A DNA stretch of 24,096 nucleotides. It comes from JABWBP01 sp964522165. GTDB lineage: Bacteria > Calditrichota > Calditrichia > RBG-13-44-9 > J075. The position numbers and the translations under genes were made by a program. The notes beneath the pieces were generated by a model. It worked only from the letters and a program-made list of their open reading frames with translations, ran no database searches and was not told the DNA's origin. The number at the start of each line of letters is the position of its first letter. Position 1 is the first letter of the stretch. Below are positions 6,267 through 15,149 of the stretch, one piece after another. The stretch spans positions 1 to 24,096 of the forward strand of contig CAZFVV010000075.1 in assembly GCA_964522165.1 (NCBI GenBank), read 5' to 3'.

Positions 6267-9200
6267 AGGCGAACAGCCGAACTGCTTTTTGAAACAGGCG
6301 GCAAAGTAACTCGGGCTGCCGAAGCCGGTTTGGTAGGCAATCTCGCTGACCGTTGCGGCTTTCTGTCGAAGCAGTTCCGCGGCGCGCTGCAAGCGCACGG
6401 AAAGAATAAATTGCTCGCAACTCTGGTTGGTCAAGGCGCGCAATTTGCGATGGATTTGCGAACGGCTCATCGCCGCCTCCCGGGCCAGGGTCTCTACATT
6501 GAATTTCTCCTCAGCGAGATGTTTCTCTACTATTGCCAGCAGCCGTTCCAGAAAAGCCGCATCCATGGAGCTTACGGCAATCTCGCTGGGCTTCAAGGTT
6601 ACCGTCCCGCTGAAACGCTGGCGCAGTTGGCGGCGCAAATCGATCAGGTTCCTGGCGCGCACCACCAGCTCTTCGAAGCTGAAAGGCTTGGTCATGTACG
6701 CATCCGCGCCGGTTTCGAGACCTTGAATTTTCTCCGCCGCTTCCGCTTTCGCAGTCAGCAATATAATGGGGATGTGGCTGGTCTTGACGTCGGCCTTGAG
6801 CGTGGCGCAAACCTGGTAGCCATCCTTCCCCGGCATCATCACATCGCTGATCACCAGGTCGGGGATCGTTTCCAGGGCTTTGTCGATGCCCTCCTCGCCG
6901 TCTTTGGCTTCCAGCACCCGGTACTCGGATTGCAGGTATTCTCGCATATAATCGCGCAGGTCGGCATTGTCTTCGATAATTAGAACGATGGTGTCGTCAT
7001 CAGAATCTTTCCGGGTGTGCTGCTTCGCAGGCGTTGTTTTCCGGAAATCGAAATCGCTGATTTCTTCCAGGCTTTGCGGGGTATCGAGCGCCTGGGGAAA
7101 GGTCGATTCAACCATCTCTTCCGGTTTGAGGTGGGTTTTCCCCAGCGGCAAACGAACCGTAACCGTCGTGCCGGTTGGCTCTGCGCTTGCGATGCTGATG
7201 GCGCCATGGTGCAGCTCCACCAACTCCTTTACCAGCATCAAGCCGATGCCAACGCCTTCATTCTCGTGTTTATCGGAGCTGCCGACCTGGTAATAGCGAT
7301 CGAAGATGCGGGACAGATGCTCCGCCGGTATGCCGATGCCGGTATCTTTTACCGTGATTTTTACAAAATCACTCATTTCGGATTGCGGATTTCGGATTTG
7401 GGATTGATCTTTTAAATCCGTAATCTGAAATCCCAAATCCGAAATCGCAGAATCCGCAATTCGCAATCCGCAATCCACAATAACAGAGCCTCCCTGCGGG
7501 GTAAACTTGATGGCATTGGAGAGCAGGTTGTAAAAGATATCTTCCAATTTTCGGCGGTCGAACCAGGCAGTGATCTGTTCCGGCTTAGACGCAAAGCGCA
7601 GGTTGATCTGCTTGCGAGCGGCTTGCGACTCAAAAACCATGGTCACCGCCTTCAAGAATCGCACGACGTCGCCTTGCTGCGCTTGCAGTTGCAGCTTGCC
7701 GGATTCCAGCCGGGCAAGATCCAGCAATTGGTTGATCAGCCGCAGCAGGAAATTGGCGTTGTAGCGGACTAATTGCAGATCTTTTACCGATAAGCGCTCC
7801 CCGGCCCGCATGAGCGCTTTTTCGATGGGCGCGAGAATCAGGGCCAACGGGGTGCGGAATTCGTGGGAGATATTGGCAAAGAAGCGCGATTTCAATTGGT
7901 CCAATTCGCGCAGCTTATCCTTTTCAATGTTCTCAAGCTTGACGCGATTTTTCCAAAGGATGCGGTTCATTTCATAACGCCGCAGGCTATAAAGGAGACC
8001 GAAAAAAATCACCCCGTAAAGAGTGTAGGCCCACCAGGTTCCCCACCATGGCTTTGCAATCGTCAAGTTTAGCGAGACGCCTTCCTCGTTCCAAACGCCG
8101 TCGCTGTTGGCCGCTTTGACACGGAACCGGTATCTGCCTGGATTCAAATTCGTGTAGCGTACGCTCCGCTGTGTTCCTGCCGCGATCCAATCCCGGTCAT
8201 AGTTTTCCAACCGGTATTGATACCGGTTCAATGCGGCGTTCTTATAGTCGAGAGCCACGTATTCGAAAGTCAGATCGTTTTGATTGTGAGCAAGGAAGAT
8301 ATCCCCGGTTTTTGCCAGGGATTTTTTTAGAGGAAATTGCGCCCCGGGTGTCATCAATGCCCCCGAAATTCTCAAACCGGTCAGCACCACAGGAGGAGGA
8401 GAAACGTTGCCGCGATGGTTCTCCGGGTTGAAGACATTCACTGCGCCCCGGCCGCCGAGGATGATCTCGCCATTTCTCAAGGGATAAACTGACCGTCGTG
8501 GAAACTGCATATCGGCCAGGCCAGCGGATTCATCAAAGAATTTCGTGGCGCCGGATCGTGGATCATATCTCGTCGCACCGGCGCGAGCGAAAAGCCAAAA
8601 CGCGCCGGCGTGATCGCGGACAATGTTATAAATGGTGTTGCTGTGCAGCCCCTCCTTGATGGTGTACTTCTTATAGTCACCGGTTGCCGGATTTAACCGG
8701 ATCAGCCCGTAAGTGTCGGTTGCCAGGCACAGCCAGCCCTCATCGTCCTGGTTGATCTCGCCAATGGCGGCATTCTGCCCACGCCCACTTCTTAGCACCA
8801 GCATTCGTGAGAATTTTCCGGCGCTGCGTTCAAATCGGCCGATACCGTCCGCCGTGCCAACCCAGATGACCCCCTCCCGATCTTCAAAGATTGCCTCGAC
8901 ATCATTGCTGTTTATGCTGGTCGAATCGCGGGGATCGTGAACGTAACGTATGACCTCTCCGGAAGCCAGGTTCGCTTGAATCAATGGTTGCGCCACCAGC
9001 CAGAGCATGCCATGACTGTCTTCGATCATACGGAGCCGTTGATTTGAGGTCACGTCTGCCAGATCGTTCGCTTTGTTGGGTGAACGGGTGAACGTACCGG
9101 ATTCCGGATTGAATGCAAACAGTCCACAGTCATTGGCAAACCAGAGACCGCCTTTCCGGGATCCGGTGACCGCGGCGCCGGGGATATTCCATGACTTGCA

Positions 9201-10502
9201 ATGAGCCAGCGGCGGTTTGTATGAGGTGACTTTATCCATTTGACGATCCCACCTGACCAGACGCATTGCCGTCGTCGCCAGCCAGGCAATGCCCTGATCA
9301 TCTTCATAAATATCAGTCACCCACTCTTCCGGTTGCAGATCGAGACGATAACGCGGAAACTTGCCCGCCAGGTCAGCCTTGTTCAAACCGCCATGTGTGC
9401 CGACCCAGAGGATGCCGGCGGGATCAACGTTCACGCTCCAGACGCGGTTGTCACGCAAAGAGAATGGATTGCCGGGGTCAAAGAGGTAGGATGAAGATTG
9501 TTTGGTCTTGCGATTATAGCGGTGCAGGCCGCCACCAAAGGTCGCCATCCACAGGAAGTCCGTGCCGGGCTGCTCGGCAATGCAGGTGATGCCGCGCTCC
9601 TCCAAACGGATTTTGTCGGTAGGATAATCAAGATATGGCAGGCGGGTGAATCGGCCGGTTTGGCGATTAAATTGAAACAGGCCGCGTTCCCATGCCGCAA
9701 TCCAAAGGTCACCACCAAGCTCCTGGTAGATTGCCTGGACGTAGTTCCATTGGCTGAATTTATTGGCCGGCTCAACGAAGTAGCGTTGAAAGGTGCGGGT
9801 CTCGTTATCGAACCGATTCAGGCAGCCAGCCGCATTGCGTGAAAACGGATTTCCGGTTCCGATCCAGATGGTTCCTCGATCATCTTCATAAATCGTGCGC
9901 ACCTGGTTGCCAAACAAGCTGGTGGAATCTTCCGGATCGTATTGATAACGCGTAAAGCGTTCGGACCGGCGGTCAAAAATGTTAAGCCCATCATTGGTAC
10001 CGATCCAGAGGCGGCCCTGACGGTCTTCGTAAATACATACAACAGCGCCGTTGCTGATTGTGGTTGGATCGTCCGGATCATGGCGATAGTGCGAGAAGGC
10101 GCCGCGATCCGGATCGAAGCGGTCAAGACCGGCTCCGGTGCCGACCCAAAACACCCCGGCACGGTCAATAAATGGTTGCGCCCAATCGTCTGAAATAGAA
10201 AGGGAATCTTCAGGATCATGCCAATACCCATTAAAGGTATATCCATCGTACCTGTAGAAGCCAGTCCAGGTGCCAAACCATATAATGCCTTGTTCATCCT
10301 TGATCAGCGGGCCGGCGATTGGGGAAGTTGGCAGGCCATCTTCCAATGTGAACCGCTCGAATTTCAGGGGAAGCTGCTGCTGGGCATGCAACGCGGGCAT
10401 GTGCGGCAACATCGCGAGCAGTGTGACGATTCCGAGCCACTGCTTAACCAGAAGCCGGCGAAATAGATTGATTGGAAAGCGCATGGGACAAGCTTTTTTC
10501 AT
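6246..10502 (-). CDS. Hybrid two-component system sensor/regulator (HTCS), one protein
   Basis: 1418 residues from the first ATG. A second ATG at residue 7 is equally possible, and neither has a good Shine-Dalgarno. In order: signal or N-terminal membrane segment (about 15-40); two seven-bladed-type propellers of Reg_prop repeats (IWFGTWTG, LWIGTNDG, IWIGTG, LWVGTHGG, IWVGTADG; about 45-700); a Y_Y_Y domain (about 740-815); a membrane helix (about 820-842); HisKA with H880 in NISHEFRTP; HATPase with N box around 992-1000, DTGIGIP 1053-1059 and GVGIGL 1083-1088; receiver with acidic pair E1177/D1178, phospho-acceptor D1220 and K1272; and a C-terminal AraC HTH (about 1315-1415). Such proteins sense periplasmic glycans or similar ligands and regulate adjacent uptake genes. 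No SusC/D or glycosidase gene is nearby. Residues 1012-1044 are an inserted palindromic repeat. Confidence 0.95.
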   Translation of the reverse strand: MKKACPMRFPINLFRRLLVKQWLGIVTLLAMLPHMPALHAQQQLPLKFERFTLEDGLPTSPIAGPLIKDEQGIIWFGTWTGFYRYDGYTFNGYWHDPEDSLSISDDWAQPFIDRAGVFWVGTGAGLDRFDPDRGAFSHYRHDPDDPTTISNGAVVCIYEDRQGRLWIGTNDGLNIFDRRSERFTRYQYDPEDSTSLFGNQVRTIYEDDRGTIWIGTGNPFSRNAAGCLNRFDNETRTFQRYFVEPANKFSQWNYVQAIYQELGGDLWIAAWERGLFQFNRQTGRFTRLPYLDYPTDKIRLEERGITCIAEQPGTDFLWMATFGGGLHRYNRKTKQSSSYLFDPGNPFSLRDNRVWSVNVDPAGILWVGTHGGLNKADLAGKFPRYRLDLQPEEWVTDIYEDDQGIAWLATTAMRLVRWDRQMDKVTSYKPPLAHCKSWNIPGAAVTGSRKGGLWFANDCGLFAFNPESGTFTRSPNKANDLADVTSNQRLRMIEDSHGMLWLVAQPLIQANLASGEVIRYVHDPRDSTSINSNDVEAIFEDREGVIWVGTADGIGRFERSAGKFSRMLVLRSGRGQNAAIGEINQDDEGWLCLATDTYGLIRLNPATGDYKKYTIKEGLHSNTIYNIVRDHAGAFWLFARAGATRYDPRSGATKFFDESAGLADMQFPRRSVYPLRNGEIILGGRGAVNVFNPENHRGNVSPPPVVLTGLRISGALMTPGAQFPLKKSLAKTGDIFLAHNQNDLTFEYVALDYKNAALNRYQYRLENYDRDWIAAGTQRSVRYTNLNPGRYRFRVKAANSDGVWNEEGVSLNLTIAKPWWGTWWAYTLYGVIFFGLLYSLRRYEMNRILWKNRVKLENIEKDKLRELDQLKSRFFANISHEFRTPLALILAPIEKALMRAGERLSVKDLQLVRYNANFLLRLINQLLDLARLESGKLQLQAQQGDVVRFLKAVTMVFESQAARKQINLRFASKPEQITAWFDRRKLEDIFYNLLSNAIKFTPQGGSVIVDCGLRIADSAISDLGFQITDLKDQSQIRNPQSEMSDFVKITVKDTGIGIPAEHLSRIFDRYYQVGSSDKHENEGVGIGLMLVKELVELHHGAISIASAEPTGTTVTVRLPLGKTHLKPEEMVESTFPQALDTPQSLEEISDFDFRKTTPAKQHTRKDSDDDTIVLIIEDNADLRDYMREYLQSEYRVLEAKDGEEGIDKALETIPDLVISDVMMPGKDGYQVCATLKADVKTSHIPIILLTAKAEAAEKIQGLETGADAYMTKPFSFEELVVRARNLIDLRRQLRQRFSGTVTLKPSEIAVSSMDAAFLERLLAIVEKHLAEEKFNVETLAREAAMSRSQIHRKLRALTNQSCEQFILSVRLQRAAELLRQKAATVSEIAYQTGFGSPSYFAACFKKQFGCSPSKWLNG
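7379..7476. repeat. Palindromic element inserted in frame in the kinase ATPase domain
   Basis: The plus-strand arm GATTTCGGATTTGGGATT (7388-7405) is matched perfectly by its reverse complement at 7429-7446. Further arms of the GGATTGCGG type extend outward. The element encodes about 33 residues (1012-1044 of the sensor: CGLRIADSAI..., ...IRNPQSEMS) between the N box and the DTGIGIP motif. Homologous kinases go almost directly from one strand to the next here. The peptide has the look of translated intergenic palindromes. Confidence 0.75.
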
Positions 10503-10610
10503 ATTCGAATTTTGGTCAAACCTCGCTGAGCTTTTCGAGGATTTTGTAGTGGAGAATGGTTTTACCGATCATATTTTTGCCCTGCCATTCATGGAATACG
10601 CTGACTCAAC

Positions 10611-10636
10611 TTTGTGTGCCATAGGAGGCACACAAA
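10611..10636. other. Perfect 10-bp hairpin upstream of the hybrid sensor
   Basis: TTTGTGTGCC and GGCACACAAA surround a six-base loop ATAGGA, 109 bases upstream of the sensor start. No U-run follows on the minus strand, so it is not a convincing intrinsic terminator for the small upstream frame. It may be a regulatory dyad or leader hairpin. Confidence 0.4.
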
Positions 10637-10695
10637 ATCGTTTCTATGCGAATAACCACTCTAATTGTCCCACAACCTGCTGTGCGACGCCAAAC

Positions 10696-10896
10696 TTACT
10701 CGCCTTTCCTCTCCTCTGTAGCTTCGATAAGATCACCCAAAATCAAGACTTCAGGCCGACTGCCGGCAGAGGGTATGCCGGGTATATTCTCGGGCGTGAA
10801 TCTCAAATTAACATTTTGCGCGTGGAGATGATTAACCACCGCCAACAAAACTATTATATAAATGCTTCGGGATAAATAGTGGTTTATGCAAATCAT
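10696..10896 (-). CDS. Possible small secreted protein or gene remnant
   Basis: A 66-residue frame starting MICINHYLSRSIYIIVLL and followed by AVVNHLHAQ, which looks like a signal peptide with a cleavage site. The mature part is only about 40 residues (NVNLRFTPENIPGIP...) and is not recognised. The Shine-Dalgarno is poor, and an upstream start at 10938 is no better. It lies upstream of the hybrid sensor on the same strand. It may be a real short exported peptide or the surviving 5' end of a decayed exported protein, cut off where composition changes. The function is unknown. Confidence 0.3.
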   Translation of the reverse strand: MICINHYLSRSIYIIVLLAVVNHLHAQNVNLRFTPENIPGIPSAGSRPEVLILGDLIEATEERKGE

Positions 10897-11020
10897 TACG
10901 ATCACTTTTTTATTTTTCAAAGACAATGTAGAAAACATTTTCCAAGACTAAAAACAAAATTAGAGTGAATTTTTGAAGGTGGGCAAATAATAAGTAGAGG
11001 AGGGATTAATTTGTTGTATG

Positions 11021-11154
11021 CATATAACGCGGTGCTAACCCGGCCAAATGCATCGACTACAAAACTACAAAAAAACTATTGAGTTGAACTTATGAAAAGC
11101 CTTGAAAAACAAGTCCCAACTGCATTTGGATCGGGTTGAGCAAAAAGTTATATG
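11021..11154. other. attC-like recombination site, copy 2
   Basis: The outer arms CATATAAC (11021-11028) and GTTATATG (11147-11154) pair perfectly over eight bases. The five-base spacers GCGGT and AAAAA stay unpaired. The inner stem GCTAACCCG / CGGGTTGAGC has the same single extrahelical base as copy 1 and runs on through CCAAATGCA / TGCATTTGG. The loop is about 70 bases. Size and layout agree with integron attC sites, and the caveats are those of copy 1. Confidence 0.45.
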
Positions 11155-11383
11155 CCACTGCCAGCACATAGTTTATTTATAGCACCCAACCAAAACCGAG
11201 TTGGATTTACCGCTAAACTTTTATAGAAACAAGCCAGCTTTTATTGAACCACCATACGATTAAAACACGGTGGTGCGCTTTTCAGCACGACCGCGAAACC
11301 TTATTTCTTTTTTTACCAAACCTTTGAAGTCAGCCAGCAAAGGCTTACAAATATCCTTTCATTTGTAAGCTTTTGCGAAAGTG
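11021..11383 (-). repeat. Structured intergenic repeat, copy 2
   Basis: Second copy of the 360-bp element at 2308-2668, in the same orientation. On the minus strand it follows the last gene of the chaperone/HerA operon. All parts are kept: the attC-like fold (11021-11154), hairpin A (11268-11276 with 11285-11293, again with one G-G mismatch) and hairpin B (11337-11352 with 11361-11376). In hairpin B the G-C pair 2632-2652 of copy 1 is replaced by A-T (11347-11366), a compensatory change that supports a selected or recently functional structure. Confidence 0.85.
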
Positions 11384-11417
11384 TTAGGATAACTCCTGTA
11401 ATCGAAAACCAGTTGAT

Positions 11418-12107
11418 TTATCCTTTAATATGTGCCTCCTTAACCTCAGCGGGAACATCATTCAAATCAAACATTCTTGACAGGGCGACTCGATGAAAAC
11501 CGGATTCAGTAATATGACTTTCTTTATATCTAGTGAGCTTTATCTGCTGGTCACTATACCAAAATTTCGCTGCCGGTCCTAATTCTTTGTCTAATTTAAT
11601 TTCTTCAATCTTTTTACCTCGACTTAGTTGTTCCTGAATTTTAGGGAAATTTTCGCCGTAAGATCGATATTCTTCAAACGTTTTTCCATGATGTGACCAG
11701 AATTTTTCATTCTTTGTACTCCATTCTGGATCTGTTAGCTCAGGAGAAACAATATCACGTCCGTTTACATTTTGTTGGACCGGAGCATTCCATTCGATTT
11801 TGTTCGATTCCGTTAGATGCTTATACTCGCGATAATTTTCGATATGCTTTCTCTCTTTTTCAGTATTTGCATTTTCGGGCGTTTCTTGTGTTCGTAATCT
11901 TCTTTTTTCCGCGATTTCATTTGGTGAAAGACGAACACCTTCCAACTGTTGCTTTACATACGCTTTTTTTTCTGATTCTGATACTTCTTGCGTTTTTGAA
12001 CGTCTCAACTCTGCTATTTTATTAGCTTCAAACTGCTTTTGATTTTCTAATTTGCGTTGTTCTAATTGACGATCTAATTGTTCATGCTTATCTTCTGTCT
12101 TTTCCAT
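11418..12107 (-). CDS. Charged helical protein with ParB-like C-terminal motif
   Basis: 229 residues from the ATG at 12107; a TTG twelve bases upstream also opens the frame. The first half is highly charged, probably coiled coil, and holds an internal duplication: NKIAELRRSKTQEVSE and NEIAEKRRLRTQETPE. The second half is compact (WSHHGKTFEEYRSYGENFP, then ELGPAAKFWYSDQQIKLTRY) and ends in ESGFHRVALSRMF followed by VPAEV. That tail resembles the G-x-HRv-A-A-x-x-x-G...VPA signature of ParB/sulfiredoxin-fold domains, where the His-Arg pair lines the nucleotide or catalytic site. It is the last gene of the chaperone/HerA operon, 36 bases after the ATPase, and could be its substrate or effector. 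The family assignment is inference by motif only. Confidence 0.7.
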   Translation of the reverse strand: MEKTEDKHEQLDRQLEQRKLENQKQFEANKIAELRRSKTQEVSESEKKAYVKQQLEGVRLSPNEIAEKRRLRTQETPENANTEKERKHIENYREYKHLTESNKIEWNAPVQQNVNGRDIVSPELTDPEWSTKNEKFWSHHGKTFEEYRSYGENFPKIQEQLSRGKKIEEIKLDKELGPAAKFWYSDQQIKLTRYKESHITESGFHRVALSRMFDLNDVPAEVKEAHIKG

Positions 12108-12143
12108 GATTATACTCAAGTTAGATTCTGGAACTCAAATAAT

Positions 12144-15100
12144 TTAAACTTCTCTATCAATTTGATTGAGGGAATCGGAAATTTGAGAAGTCATCTCTTC
12201 CTGATTTAATCTTGACAAACCCATCTCACTGAATTGTTGAATAGCAAAACAGAGAGCCGCTCCTTTTCTGGATCGAACATCTTTCGAGTGGAACGAAAGA
12301 CTGCTAACATTCCAACAAATCCGAGCTAGCTCATTCATCTCGACATTCGTATTGAAAAAAGATGACTGAAAATCACTAACATTAACGTCGTTCTTTGAGT
12401 ATGTCATATCAAAACGGTAATGGCAAGGATCACTACAATAACGACAGCCTGAAAAAGGTAAACGATCAATTTTATGAAGCTGTTTGAATAGATTAGAGAG
12501 TGCAGTTAATGGTTTTGAGTATTCTTGCTCTATTAACTTTCTTTCAGTTTCTCTAACATTTCGGGTAAGAATGAACCCAATTTTGCAGGAAAGGTCTATG
12601 GCTTTCTGGACATCTCCATACAACCAACCCCAATATTCGCCACGCCGTTCAATATGCGAATCCATCATTTCCACAAACAAACAATAGATTGTGTTTTCTT
12701 GATTGGCGCGATTAGGAGATTGAAGATTTAAACGTTCAAATTCCAAGTAAGAATCAAACACCAATGCCTTGTTCAATCTAAAAGTGTTAAAGAGTTGTAG
12801 AAACGATTCCATCAAATTTGAGTCGATTTCCTTATTTCCCCTGACTCCGCAGTTACGATTCATATTAGCTGTCCAACAATTTGCACACCCAGAGTAAGGA
12901 AGTAAAAGATTTTGATCCTGATTCCAAAAAGAACTCATTGATTTTTGAAGGTCTTGATTTGAAACTTCTTTATTAGAACTTTTAATAGGTGTTAAGGGAA
13001 TTGTCAGAAGCACAGGTTTATTCATGCCCTCAGTATAGGCAATGCCCTGTCCTGCCTCCAAAGTGGTCAAGTAACGTATTTGAGACCCAGATAGATTCAT
13101 GGTACTTCCGACCACTTTGCGGTCATCCTCAGCGATAAGACGATGAACAATTTTTAGATTTGTATTTTTGACAGCATCCGGAGTGAGTTTGGTAGGAATT
13201 TGCTCAGCCATCAAAATTCCCTCGCCATAAGCCCTGATCTCAGATAAAATATTCGCAAAAACCTCAATTGCGCGACCCTGTGGATTAGCTGTGACTTCAC
13301 TACTTTGATCTGTAGAAACATTTCGCAAGAGACGATGCGCTTCCTCAATCAACGTAACATGACAAAGCCCGTCTTTCTTGGTTTGAGAACCGCTTTCATA
13401 ATGCTCGTACAAACGAATCAGCAATAACCCCATGATAAAGGCTTTTTCATCGTCGCTGACAATCTGTTTAAGCTCCAGTATACAGGGTGTATTAAAAAGT
13501 ATCGATGAATTTAAAGAATTTCGTGTGTTAAACATTAAACCCTTTCCACCACCTAACCGGAGTTGATTAATACGGGCTAAAAGTCCTGCTTTCACATCCA
13601 TGGTGATTCGCTCATCGTATCCCATTCTTTCTACTACTACATCAATCTTTGCCGCAAGGTCAGTAAGGGTAGGAAATAATCTTTTAGAATCTTTACCGCG
13701 CCAGTTGACATTTCTGGCTAAATCCCAGCCGCGATCTTCGTAAATCTCCTGAATACTTTGTTCCAGAACATAAGGCATGGGCGGATAGAGCACAAACGCT
13801 GCTGAAAATAAGGATTTTAAATAATCAATATGCGTTTGCACCAAAATATCCTTGGGCACTTCAAATGGATTTAAGCGAAGCGGGGATACCGTTTCATCCC
13901 CCACAGTAAAAATGTTCAATCCCTTAAATCTGGGATTTTTTAATAAGCTTCGATACTCAGACTTGGCAGACTCGATTACCAGAAATGGGATTCCTTTTCC
14001 ACCATCCCAAATTTGATCCAGCAAGATAAAGCAAGTGTTTGTTTTTCCACTTCCGGTTACACCCACAATTAAACCGTGCTTGGTTACCTCTTGAAGAGGC
14101 ATAGAAAATGCGTTCCCTGTATTTACTCCTCGGTCAATGATATTTCCTATCTTGATAGTTTTAGAACTTTTGAAAATAAAATTGCTGGGTTCAACACCAA
14201 ACCTAGTGTAATCAACAATCTCATATCCTGGGTACTCTTCTTGAGGGGGGCATGTAAAAATTGAAATCTCTTTACTATTGAGCGGCTCAATGCGTGCTTT
14301 TTGGGAGGTAGAAATGAGGCAAGGGCAAACTCGTAGAGGAACCGGTAAAGAATCATCGCCTGAAAAGGCACTATATAAAAGCGCCTGTGTGCGTCCTAAA
14401 GTTAAAGCATTATCAGTAAAAAACATGGTAAAAGTATTCCACATTCCAGAAGCGCGACCTTGCTCATATCGTTTAAGTTTTAATTCCAATAGCTCTATGA
14501 GGCGTTTTGCGATTCTGTTTTGTTCATCAATTGCACTGCCTTTCAAAAGGTAAGTCGCGTGAACATTACGAATTTGTGTTGAAATATCGTTTATGAATCT
14601 GATTATGTCAGGATTCGATATAGGTTCTGCATAAACAACATATGCCCATATTTCACCGTATAAACCACGACATATTTTCTCAATCTGATCGTTTCTTGTT
14701 CTATTTTTTGGATCTACCTTGAAACTGGGAATTCCAATGAGAATAACGGCGTGATTAAGATTTTCCAATCCGTCCCTTACCAAAGAGATTGAATTACCAT
14801 AACGCAGGTCAGGAAACACACCGTTTAGATTAGAACATAACGAACTTCTTTCCATGATCTTTGAGGAAGCACCAAACCAGCACTCAATTGCAGCGGGAGT
14901 ACCTCTAAGCAAAAACATCCAGGGGGATGATTGGCCATAGAACCCGCTTACTAAATCCTCAACGCTCTGTCTAAAAATATTCGCATCCTCATTTTCTTTG
15001 TTTTTCCAGAAACGAGAGAGACGAGTAATACGAATCAGCGTCATAGAATCTAAAAGTGGGCCCACTTGGGGGAAAGCGAAATTCGCCCCTTCCAAATCTC

Positions 15101-15149
15101 CACGGGTAACTTCATATATCTTACTGAGAAGCTCTGCGTCCCGGTTCAT
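12144..15149 (-). CDS. HerA/VirD4-like ATPase with C-terminal cysteine motifs
   Basis: 1001 residues. The central DUF87/HerA-type motor has Walker A GVTGSGKT (363-370) and Walker B TLIEEAH (599-605), then SEIRAYGEG and HRLIAEDDRK, as in hexameric HerA/FtsK-like translocases. The N-terminal 340 residues are not recognised. The C-terminal 280 residues contain two related cysteine clusters, PYSGCANC (751-758) and PFSGCRYC with two further metal-ligand candidates (898-910), which could bind zinc. The ATG overlaps the stop of the preceding J-like gene (ATGA), so the two are translationally coupled. HerA proteins act with nucleases in DNA repair and in several antiphage systems. No classical NurA, Sir2 or DUF4297 partner is present, and the partners here are chaperones. 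The fold call is firm; what it moves (DNA or protein) is open. Confidence 0.9.
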   Translation of the reverse strand: MNRDAELLSKIYEVTRGDLEGANFAFPQVGPLLDSMTLIRITRLSRFWKNKENEDANIFRQSVEDLVSGFYGQSSPWMFLLRGTPAAIECWFGASSKIMERSSLCSNLNGVFPDLRYGNSISLVRDGLENLNHAVILIGIPSFKVDPKNRTRNDQIEKICRGLYGEIWAYVVYAEPISNPDIIRFINDISTQIRNVHATYLLKGSAIDEQNRIAKRLIELLELKLKRYEQGRASGMWNTFTMFFTDNALTLGRTQALLYSAFSGDDSLPVPLRVCPCLISTSQKARIEPLNSKEISIFTCPPQEEYPGYEIVDYTRFGVEPSNFIFKSSKTIKIGNIIDRGVNTGNAFSMPLQEVTKHGLIVGVTGSGKTNTCFILLDQIWDGGKGIPFLVIESAKSEYRSLLKNPRFKGLNIFTVGDETVSPLRLNPFEVPKDILVQTHIDYLKSLFSAAFVLYPPMPYVLEQSIQEIYEDRGWDLARNVNWRGKDSKRLFPTLTDLAAKIDVVVERMGYDERITMDVKAGLLARINQLRLGGGKGLMFNTRNSLNSSILFNTPCILELKQIVSDDEKAFIMGLLLIRLYEHYESGSQTKKDGLCHVTLIEEAHRLLRNVSTDQSSEVTANPQGRAIEVFANILSEIRAYGEGILMAEQIPTKLTPDAVKNTNLKIVHRLIAEDDRKVVGSTMNLSGSQIRYLTTLEAGQGIAYTEGMNKPVLLTIPLTPIKSSNKEVSNQDLQKSMSSFWNQDQNLLLPYSGCANCWTANMNRNCGVRGNKEIDSNLMESFLQLFNTFRLNKALVFDSYLEFERLNLQSPNRANQENTIYCLFVEMMDSHIERRGEYWGWLYGDVQKAIDLSCKIGFILTRNVRETERKLIEQEYSKPLTALSNLFKQLHKIDRLPFSGCRYCSDPCHYRFDMTYSKNDVNVSDFQSSFFNTNVEMNELARICWNVSSLSFHSKDVRSRKGAALCFAIQQFSEMGLSRLNQEEMTSQISDSLNQIDREV

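Noticed and set aside
6330..6983. Plus-strand open frame of 217 codons opposite the hybrid sensor
   Set aside because: It is antisense to conserved receiver and AraC domains in GC-rich DNA and has no domain of its own.
9818..10297. Alternative minus-strand frame of 159 codons
   Set aside because: It overlaps the Reg_prop propeller in another phase and contains no known pattern.
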